Below, piece after piece: positions 1-6,019 of a stretch of 11,672 nucleotides of DNA. Both the position numbers and the translations under genes were made by a program. The DNA lies in the NCBI GenBank assembly GCA_024642765.1, contig JAHEAM010000067.1, forward strand, positions 1-11,672, read 5' to 3'. Each line of letters begins with the position of its first letter. Within the stretch, counting starts at the first letter, position 1. The stretch comes from Planctomycetaceae bacterium. GTDB taxonomy: Bacteria; Planctomycetota; Planctomycetia; Pirellulales; Pirellulaceae. The notes under the pieces are model-generated. The model had not been told where the DNA came from. It saw nothing but the letters and a program-made list of their open reading frames with translations, and did not search any database.

Positions 1-1872
1 GAGGCAGATCTCAACGCGCAAAACAAAAACAAAAATCAAGAAGAAAATCCAAACCAAGACAGTGACCCCAAAGACAACGAACAGACCAACAACGAAACGA
101 ACGACAAGTCCAATCCGAAAGAAAAATCGGGCGATCCTGACGAAGATACTCCTCAACCAAGCGAAAAAAACTCCGGCGACGAAAAAACTAGCGAAGAGAA
201 CTCTAAAGACAATCCCAACCCAGATTCTGAAACCGTTGGCGAGAGCTCCGACCCTAAACCAGACGAAGCATCGGACGAAACAACAAAGGAAGATGGCAAC
301 TCAGATTCCAAGTCTGAAAACGGCGGCAATCAAAAATCCGGCTCCGAACCGAAGAACACAGGTGACGCTGAAGACGAAGGCGGCAACCATCCAAATCCTG
401 GCTCCGATTCGAACAATAACGAAAAGTCAGAAGCCAATAAAAATCCAAATCCAGGTAACGATGGTAGTGAGGCCTCGCAGGGCGACTCTCCCATAGCAAG
501 CAATTCAAAACAAAATGCTGGTACCGAACCCTCCGAAAAAGGTGGTGACATATCCGATCAAAACAATTCGTCAACCGCGTCCCAGTCGCCTTCGAATAAC
601 AATGAAAACGAACCTTCCGCCAGTGACGCTGGAAAATCTGATGCCTCAAATGCGGTTGACTCCGACGCGGGTGATGGCGTGCGAGACGAAAATTTGACCG
701 ATGGCGAACAACAGGCTCTCGACGAGGACGCGACTGACGCCGAACGAATGAAACGCCTCCTCGAAAAAATTGAAGAGGACAAGAAAAGAAGACAAGATTC
801 GCAGGACTCTTCTGAGTCGACCGACAACAACTCAAATGAAAGCGACAATAATTCTAATCCACAAAATTCGAATCAAGGGGATTCAAAAGCGGAAAATCCT
901 ATAGACAAAAACCCTTCCGAACCCGGAGATTCCCAAACCCCTAACACCGACACTTCAAAATCAAACGAAAAGAACGGCGGCGTCGAAAAGTCCAACGCAC
1001 ACGAACCCAAAGATAAAGGCAGCGATCAAAAATCAAACGAGGCAGAACAAGGCAATACAAAACAGACCGATTCCAAAGATCAATCTCCCAGCAAAAACGG
1101 CAGTGCAGACGAGAAATCGGAACCGCCCAGTTCAGAAAAATCTAACGACAAACAAAATCAATCGCCTAAAGACAACCAATCAGATAGCGGCCAGCCTTCG
1201 AAAGCGACTCCCGACGACTCTGACCCTCGCTCCCCAAAAAACGACAAAATAAGTGGCGAGCCGAATCCTGACGGAAATTCAAACGTTGAACAAGGCAATA
1301 CAGGCGATACAGAATCAAATTCACCTGACACGACTCCCAACTCGTCTCAACCAAGCGAGCAAAAGGGTTCGTCTCAAAAAGGTGGTGGCGGTGCGGGATC
1401 CAATAGCGGCGGAATGTCGTCATCACCACAGCAAAAAAACGCCCCTTCCGAAGTGCAAGGAAACGACGCTAATCTTCCGCTAGACCCTAACGAAGAGAAT
1501 CTAGATTATTCGAAGGAAGCGACCGACTTGGTACTCAAGTATTTGAAAGACCAAAAAGAGAATCCAGATCCAAAGTTATTGGAAGAAATGAATTGGACTG
1601 AAGAGGACATGCGCGATTTCCTAGAACGTTATGAAAAAATGGCGGATGCCGCGAGGAAAGGCACGCCTCAAGACCGCCAGCGCTATGAAAACACCCTCAA
1701 AAGTTTAGGGTTAAACCCAAACAAACAAACGCGGCGAAACGTAAAGGGCACCGACCAACGCATGGAGAATATCTCCGAAGGCGGCCCTACCAATCGCGCA
1801 CCCAGCGAGTTAGAAGACGAATTCAATGCCTTCATGAAAAGCCGCAACCGTCTCCAATCACTGAAGAAATAA
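1..1872 (+). CDS. 3' part of a giant low-complexity planctomycete protein with a conserved helical C-terminus
   Basis: The frame is open from the first base of the window to TAA at 1870-1872, so 623 residues are visible and the start lies upstream. An internal GTG at 679 is not a credible start, because the same composition continues unbroken before it. Residues 1 to about 490 are extremely rich in Asn, Ser, Asp, Glu, Lys, Pro and Gln, almost without hydrophobic residues, and must be intrinsically disordered. A short charged helical patch (ERMKRLLEKIEEDKKRRQD) lies near residues 236-254. Residues about 491-623 look folded: a helix around DLVLKYLKDQ, then WTEEDMRDFLERYEKM, an RYENTLKSLGL segment, and a tail ending in FMKSRNRLQSLKK. 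From memory, long planctomycete proteins with similar tails lie in MoxR/DUF58-type gene clusters; that is recall, not shown here. No catalytic motif is visible. The reading frame is certain; the function is unknown. Confidence 0.85.
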   Translation, partial: EADLNAQNKNKNQEENPNQDSDPKDNEQTNNETNDKSNPKEKSGDPDEDTPQPSEKNSGDEKTSEENSKDNPNPDSETVGESSDPKPDEASDETTKEDGNSDSKSENGGNQKSGSEPKNTGDAEDEGGNHPNPGSDSNNNEKSEANKNPNPGNDGSEASQGDSPIASNSKQNAGTEPSEKGGDISDQNNSSTASQSPSNNNENEPSASDAGKSDASNAVDSDAGDGVRDENLTDGEQQALDEDATDAERMKRLLEKIEEDKKRRQDSQDSSESTDNNSNESDNNSNPQNSNQGDSKAENPIDKNPSEPGDSQTPNTDTSKSNEKNGGVEKSNAHEPKDKGSDQKSNEAEQGNTKQTDSKDQSPSKNGSADEKSEPPSSEKSNDKQNQSPKDNQSDSGQPSKATPDDSDPRSPKNDKISGEPNPDGNSNVEQGNTGDTESNSPDTTPNSSQPSEQKGSSQKGGGGAGSNSGGMSSSPQQKNAPSEVQGNDANLPLDPNEENLDYSKEATDLVLKYLKDQKENPDPKLLEEMNWTEEDMRDFLERYEKMADAARKGTPQDRQRYENTLKSLGLNPNKQTRRNVKGTDQRMENISEGGPTNRAPSELEDEFNAFMKSRNRLQSLKK

Positions 1873-2148
1873 GTTCGGCGAGGATCAACCTTGACTCGTT
1901 TGGGGATCAGTCTTTTCCCCGGTATGGCCAAATACCAACAATATCTGATCTTACAAATTCAATTCAGAATTTAACCAGCCTCACATCAGCAAACATCGAT
2001 AAACCTATGAATCGTGCAAGTCAATCAAGACCTGTCAAACAACCACGGTTCAAAAATGAAGGGCATAGGCCCCACGTTCTCGACGCCGTTTTCGTGTAAA
2101 ATGTCTACCAACACAATCTATTGGTTTGTTTTCACGAAAGATGTAAGA

Positions 2149-3288
2149 ATGCGCGGTTTAGGTTTTCTTGGTTTTGTCGCACTGACTGCATTCTGCTGGG
2201 GAGTTTATGGGCCCGTTCTTCATAAGGGCCAAATAGCGTTGGGTGCCAATGGACAACTCAGCACGTTGCGATCATTGATTTGTGTCGGGATAGCTTACTT
2301 TTTGATCGCTGTTATTTTCCCCGTGGTGATATTGATCCGAAAGGGTGAGACTGGGAATTGGACAATCGGCGGGTTCGTTTGGTCGTTCGTCGCTGGAGCA
2401 GTGGGAGCAATTGGTGCGCTAGGCATTATTTTGGCCTTCAAGTTCAACGGGTCGCCGGTATTTGTCATGCCGCTAGTCTTTGGTTTGGCGCCCGTCATGA
2501 ATACTTTGGTCACCATGCTGATGAATCGCACCGTTGGAAACGCTTCATTGATTTTTTATTCTGCGATTGTGATTGTTGCGATTGGGGCCGTTGGAGTTTT
2601 GAAATTCAAGCCGACGTTTGTGCATGCAGCATCGCCTTCCAACATCGAAACCAAACAAAATCCAGACAGCGATTCAACTCAAGTCGCGAATTCCCAAACA
2701 GGAAAAACCTCAGCGGAAGAATTAGACGACGCTGCGTCCACTGCCGTTTCACCTAGTGGAACTTCTGAGAAACCCAAACATGAGGTTAATCTTTGGAACA
2801 TCTTGTGTGTAATTGCAACTGCGATTTGTTGGGGTGCCTATGGCCCCGTATTGCATCGTGGCCAATCGAAGATGAATGGAAGCCGACTGCGTCCATTCTT
2901 ATGTGTGGGAATGGCATATTTTGTAATCGCGGTAATTGTCCCGTATGTATTGTTATTCCGCTTCACAGAGGCGGGTGGTTGGAATAGTTATTCCGGTGTG
3001 TTCTGGTCGCTAATGGGCGGAGCAGCTGGTGCAATTGGTGCATTGGGGATTATCTATGCCTTCAACTTTGGCGGCAAACCGCTCTTTGTGATGCCATTGG
3101 TATTCGGCGGAGCTCCCGTGGTTAACACGTTTACGGAAACGATCTCCCATACGCTGGCTGGTGACAAAGTTTCGGCAATTGGCTGGCCGTTTTTCCTCAG
3201 CTTGGCCGTCGTCATTATTGGGGCAGTGACAGTGCTCATCAGCGCGCCACGCGGGCACGCACCCGCAGCTGAGAAACCGGCATCTTGA
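2149..3288 (+). CDS. Two-unit integral membrane permease (DMT/EamA/GRP-like), internally duplicated
   Basis: This is a polytopic inner-membrane protein of about 379 residues, made of two homologous halves joined by a hydrophilic Ser/Thr/Asp-rich linker (about nt 2605-2790). Each half starts with CWGxYGPVLHxGQ (near nt 2191 and 2827), then has an RxxxCVGxAYFxIAVI helix, a GAxGAIGALGIIxAFxF stretch (near 2395 and 3025), and VMPLVFGxAPVxNT (near 2464 and 3088). Two repeated multi-helix units are typical of the drug/metabolite transporter superfamily, including glucose/ribose porters and EamA proteins; the substrate cannot be read from the sequence. The frame is open from GTG 2014, with further ATGs at 2056 and 2101. 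ATG 2149 is preferred because the first membrane helix begins three residues later and a GAAAGA-like element lies just upstream. The stop TGA overlaps a possible TTG start of the next gene, which suggests translational coupling. Possible alternative annotations are hypothetical protein or L-rhamnose-transporter-like protein. Confidence 0.85.
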   Translation: MRGLGFLGFVALTAFCWGVYGPVLHKGQIALGANGQLSTLRSLICVGIAYFLIAVIFPVVILIRKGETGNWTIGGFVWSFVAGAVGAIGALGIILAFKFNGSPVFVMPLVFGLAPVMNTLVTMLMNRTVGNASLIFYSAIVIVAIGAVGVLKFKPTFVHAASPSNIETKQNPDSDSTQVANSQTGKTSAEELDDAASTAVSPSGTSEKPKHEVNLWNILCVIATAICWGAYGPVLHRGQSKMNGSRLRPFLCVGMAYFVIAVIVPYVLLFRFTEAGGWNSYSGVFWSLMGGAAGAIGALGIIYAFNFGGKPLFVMPLVFGGAPVVNTFTETISHTLAGDKVSAIGWPFFLSLAVVIIGAVTVLISAPRGHAPAAEKPAS

Positions 3289-3299
3289 GTGCACGAGAA

Positions 3300-3692
3300 A
3301 TGCAAATTGAAAAAATTGTCCACGAAATCGATAAGCAGCTAAGCCATGTGTGGATGGTTCGTACCTTTCTAAAGCATTCGGAAGAAGCCGAGGAAGATGA
3401 CGAACTAAACGAAGTTCACCGTGGGCTGTACGACTTCGCTCACGCGCTTGGGCCGGCGTTGGAATCAGGCGATTGGACACTCTATTTGCGAATGGCCAAA
3501 AAAAAAATCAAGAAGCTGCGTGCTGCCACGGAATTATTTGAACAGATCCAACCTGAAATTTCGTCGCACACAAATTTCAAAATGGCCGCGGTGTCATTGC
3601 GAGTTGCCTGTGATGTAATCAGTGAATTGCTCAGCCAATTCCTGGTCGCCAGTCAATCTAGCACTGTTGAAGGCACAAAGAACAAGACTTAG
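3300..3692 (+). CDS. Small conserved-looking helical protein of unknown function, coupled to the permease
   Basis: The predicted product is a 130-residue soluble protein with no signal peptide or membrane segment. The first 35 residues form an amphipathic helix with HVWMVRTFLKHSEEAEEDDE, followed by LYDFAHALGPALESGD and a strongly basic LRMAKKKIKKLRAATELFEQ helix, then HTNFKMAAVSLRVACDVISELL. The whole chain should be an all-alpha bundle. I have an impression of similar short hypothetical proteins in planctomycetes but cannot name a family. The start is uncertain: ATG 3300 has GAG four bases upstream, while TTG 3285 would overlap the permease stop (TTGA) and add five residues. Either start implies co-transcription with the permease. 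It ends 50 bp from the convergent queE stop. Function unknown; a cytosolic partner of the permease is only a guess from context. Confidence 0.8.
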   Translation: MQIEKIVHEIDKQLSHVWMVRTFLKHSEEAEEDDELNEVHRGLYDFAHALGPALESGDWTLYLRMAKKKIKKLRAATELFEQIQPEISSHTNFKMAAVSLRVACDVISELLSQFLVASQSSTVEGTKNKT

Positions 3693-3742
3693 GACTTGAC
3701 CATTAACCTTCGCTTAAGCAAGACTCATTCTACTGCTTGGGG

Positions 3743-4429
3743 TTAGGTGCCGCGTTTGTTTCCGTACCATTCGATATGTTTACGAGGGCAAAAGGTAAAT
3801 CCCTTGGCAACGCAAAGTGGTTCCAGCCATTCGGCACGAGACGCGAGGACTTGGGTTTCGATTCCTTCCGGCATCAACATCACGCGTTTTCTTGAAATGT
3901 TGCCGAGCGTCGATAACATGTCTTCGATTTCAATCAAATCCTGCTGTGCAGCAACAACAAATTTGAGTTGATACCCATAGCGTTGCGTAAGTTCACGTAG
4001 GATTTCGCGGCGGAATCGCGTCGCCTCGTGACGCACATGCCATCCCCCCCCCTGGTCTTTGCTAGGAGTGGAATTTGAGAGCTTTGGACTGATCGACATC
4101 AGATCGCACACAACCGGCTGAAGGTTCGTGCCCGCTGTTTCAATCGTAATGTGTCTCTGAGAATCGCGAAGCTCTTGAGTCAATTCAACGATTTCTTTTG
4201 GCAGCATTGGTTCACCACCCGTGATGACAACATGGTCGACGGCAAACGAATTGATGACGTCCATGATTTCCGCCACCGTCATCGGTTTCCCTTCGGGCTC
4301 CCATGACGTGTACGGAGTATCACAGAACGAGCAGCGCAAGTTACATCCGGCCGTGCGCACGAAGACACTTTGTGTTCCAGTCAAAAACCCCTCGCCTTGT
4401 CGCGATTCGTAGATTTCGTTGATCAGCAT
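3743..4429 (-). CDS. queE: 7-carboxy-7-deazaguanine synthase (radical SAM)
   Basis: QueE converts 6-carboxy-5,6,7,8-tetrahydropterin to 7-carboxy-7-deazaguanine in queuosine/7-deazapurine synthesis, using a 4Fe-4S cluster, SAM and Mg2+. The 228-residue product shows the family pattern: INEIYESRQGEG at residues 3-14, the cluster motif CX3CX2C (Cys29, Cys33, Cys36, with the following DTPYTSW), the SAM-contacting TGGEP at 70-74, the ETAGT segment at 97-101, SPKLSNS at 114-120, a QLKFVV strand near 154-159, MPEG at 186-189, and a C-terminal FCPRKHIEWYGNKRGT. The frame is open further upstream to 4825, but that extension runs antisense to queF and past the family N-terminus, so ATG at 4429 is chosen. 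No strong Shine-Dalgarno is visible. The gene is divergent from queF. The coding strand has an unusual run of nine G at codons for Gly127-Gly129 (see findings). The call is secure. Confidence 0.95.
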   Translation of the reverse strand: MLINEIYESRQGEGFLTGTQSVFVRTAGCNLRCSFCDTPYTSWEPEGKPMTVAEIMDVINSFAVDHVVITGGEPMLPKEIVELTQELRDSQRHITIETAGTNLQPVVCDLMSISPKLSNSTPSKDQGGGWHVRHEATRFRREILRELTQRYGYQLKFVVAAQQDLIEIEDMLSTLGNISRKRVMLMPEGIETQVLASRAEWLEPLCVAKGFTFCPRKHIEWYGNKRGT

Positions 4430-4594
4430 AGAGTTACAAAAAGGAATGAACAAATGTTGCGAACACAATGGAGTTTGTATCATAGGCCTTTGAGCACCGG
4501 GGATCATCGGCCCTTGGAAGGATCGCCTTAAAATGACACAATGAAGTTTCAAAACCCCGTGTTGTCCTGAAAACTTGAAACAGTGAGTGGATTT

Positions 4595-4984
4595 ATGAGT
4601 TCTGAAGCAGCCGCGAAGTTGGAGACATTTGAAAACCAGTTTCCGGATCGAGACTATATGATTGATATTAACTGCCCAGAGTTTACTTCGGTTTGCCCGA
4701 AGACGGGGCAACCTGACTTTGGCGAGTTGGATTTCAGTTACATCCCAGATCAAAAATGTGTCGAATTGAAAAGTCTGAAGCTCTACCTGCAAAGCTTTCG
4801 CAGCAAAGGCATTTTTTACGAACATGTCAGCAACACCATTTTGGATGATTTCATTGCCGCCGTAGAACCGCGCTATGCGAGTCTTACAGCGACCTTTACT
4901 CCACGGGGTGGAATTTCATCGACAATTGTTTGCGAATACGAAAAGGAATATTTTGCAAATGATGATAGTGATTCAAATTCTTAA
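4595..4984 (+). CDS. queF: NADPH-dependent 7-cyano-7-deazaguanine (preQ0) reductase, short QueF type
   Basis: QueF reduces the nitrile of preQ0 to the aminomethyl of preQ1, consuming two NADPH, before insertion into tRNA. The 129-residue protein is the single-domain (YkvM-like, T-fold) form. It shows FTSVCPKTGQPDFGEL at 30-45, with the thioimide-forming Cys34 and the acid Asp41 at the usual spacing of seven, the QueF signature ELKSLKLYLQSFR at 57-69, YEHVSNTILDDF at 75-86, and FTPRGGIS at 101-108. ATG 4595 is preferred; an in-frame GTG at 4583 would add only four residues. The acidic Asp/Ser tail (ANDDSDSNS) is not part of the fold. The next gene starts 12 bp downstream, so the two are probably co-transcribed. 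Together with divergent queE this marks a partial queuosine locus; queC, queD and tgt are not in the window. Confidence 0.95.
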   Translation: MSSEAAAKLETFENQFPDRDYMIDINCPEFTSVCPKTGQPDFGELDFSYIPDQKCVELKSLKLYLQSFRSKGIFYEHVSNTILDDFIAAVEPRYASLTATFTPRGGISSTIVCEYEKEYFANDDSDSNS

Positions 4985-4996
4985 TTAAGCAGATCC

Positions 4997-6004
4997 ATGG
5001 GCGACTCTAAAAACGTATTTTTGTCGGGATTTTGCGATGAAGTATCGACCAGCAAGTGCATCGACGAACAATTCGCTGTTTTTTCAGCGTTAGGCTTGCG
5101 GTACGTCACATTGCGTTTTGTGAATGTCGGTACTGGCGTGAAGAACTTAATGCAACTCAGTGACGCCGAGTTGGACATAGTCTGTGAAAAACTAGCGGAT
5201 TATGGATTACAGGTTTCTTCCGTTGGATCGCCTATTGGCAAGGTTAAACTGTTCGACATCGACGATGGCACGTCCAACCTGTTTCGTCCGCATGATGAAT
5301 ACCTCGCAGTTGAAGTTCGCCGCGCGGCAGAGATCGCAACGCGTCTAAACACCAAACTTATTCGAGGTTTTTCCTTTTATCATCCGTGCGGCACGGAAGC
5401 ACAAAACTCGGTCGCAATTGTCGTCCCGCTTCTGCGCCGTATTGCCCAAGAGTTTGACAACGCAGGCCTTACGTTTGGACTAGAAGTTGAAGCCAATCTA
5501 ATCGGGCACTCCGGCGCCTTGATGGCTCAGTTATTTGAACGAGTGAAGCATTCGGCTATGGTTTTGATTTTCGACGGCGGGAATCTTGTCACGCAAGGTT
5601 TCAGTCGAGAACAGATCTTTGAGCAATGGCTACAAATGAAACCCGGCTTGGGTTGGATTCACGTAAAAGATTACCACCAACCGTCGAGCTCGCAGGCAGG
5701 TAATGTTGGCCGATGGATTGATGAAGAGGCACTCTCAGAGTTTGTAACTCCGGAAATGGGAGACTCGGGCTACGCAGATATCCTTGCTGACCTCGCACGT
5801 GACTATTCTGCGATAGAATCGCGGATCAAACAACGTGACGTGCCAGGAGTATTCCTTGACCTCGAACCGCATTTACGCGGAGGAGGTCAATTTGGCGGTT
5901 ACAGCGGTCCTGACGGAATGGGAATCGCATTGAGGTCGCTTTGCCGATTACTCGACGCGAGCAACCTCTCACATCAACTGCGAGGTTTTAGCGACTTGAA
6001 GTAG
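4997..6004 (+). CDS. Sugar phosphate isomerase/epimerase-like TIM barrel protein
   Basis: The 335-residue protein belongs to the xylose-isomerase-like TIM barrel/AP endonuclease 2 superfamily (COG1082 type), which uses divalent metal to isomerise or epimerise sugars and sugar derivatives. Seen in order are FCDEVSTS (12-19), VSSVGSPIGKV (73-83, a common strand-3 motif in this group), GFSFYHP (124-130), GLEVEANLIGHSG (161-173) with the probable metal ligand Glu163 or Glu165, FDGGNL (192-197) with Asp193, WIHVKDYH (220-227) with His222, Lys224 and Asp225, and DLEPHLRGGGQFGG (288-301) with Glu290 and His292, followed by YSGPDGMGIALRSL. No signal peptide is apparent, so it is probably cytosolic. 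Start ATG 4997 lies 12 bp after queF, suggesting an operon, but no role in queuosine synthesis is known or implied. The exact substrate cannot be told. The stop is 5 bp from the convergent gene's stop. Confidence 0.85.
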   Translation: MGDSKNVFLSGFCDEVSTSKCIDEQFAVFSALGLRYVTLRFVNVGTGVKNLMQLSDAELDIVCEKLADYGLQVSSVGSPIGKVKLFDIDDGTSNLFRPHDEYLAVEVRRAAEIATRLNTKLIRGFSFYHPCGTEAQNSVAIVVPLLRRIAQEFDNAGLTFGLEVEANLIGHSGALMAQLFERVKHSAMVLIFDGGNLVTQGFSREQIFEQWLQMKPGLGWIHVKDYHQPSSSQAGNVGRWIDEEALSEFVTPEMGDSGYADILADLARDYSAIESRIKQRDVPGVFLDLEPHLRGGGQFGGYSGPDGMGIALRSLCRLLDASNLSHQLRGFSDLK

Positions 6005-6019
6005 TTTCTTCAATCCTCG
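5981..6019. terminator. Weak hairpin spanning the two convergent stop codons
   Basis: TTGAAG (5996-6001) and CTTCAA (6008-6013) form a perfect 6-bp inverted repeat around TAGTTT, covering both stop codons. An outer CGAGG (5981-5985) can pair with CCTCG (6015-6019) across an asymmetric bulge. There is no uridine tract on either side, so this could be a bidirectional terminator or a chance effect of codon content. Confidence is low. Confidence 0.25.

Noticed and set aside
62..848. Long open frames in other frames and on the minus strand inside the low-complexity gene
   Set aside because: They arise because the plus strand is almost T-free, so stop codons are rare in several frames. Their products are Thr/Lys-rich or Ser/Phe-rich mirror images with no recognisable domain, while frame 1 continues into a folded C-terminus.
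1899..1922. GGGGA/TCCCC hairpin after the giant gene as a terminator
   Set aside because: The stem has only five pairs and no T tract follows.
2095..2102. TGTAAAAT as a -10 box for the permease gene
   Set aside because: It would suit a start at ATG 2149, but no acceptable -35 lies at normal spacing and the match may be chance.
3712..3719. GCTTAAGC palindrome between the small gene and queE as a bidirectional terminator
   Set aside because: An 8-bp palindrome has no room for a loop and no T run follows. The possible wider pairing is only five bases.
4430..4825. N-terminal extension of queE by 132 residues
   Set aside because: It runs antisense to queF and across the divergent spacer. The QueE N-terminal INEIYESRQGEG begins three residues after ATG 4429.
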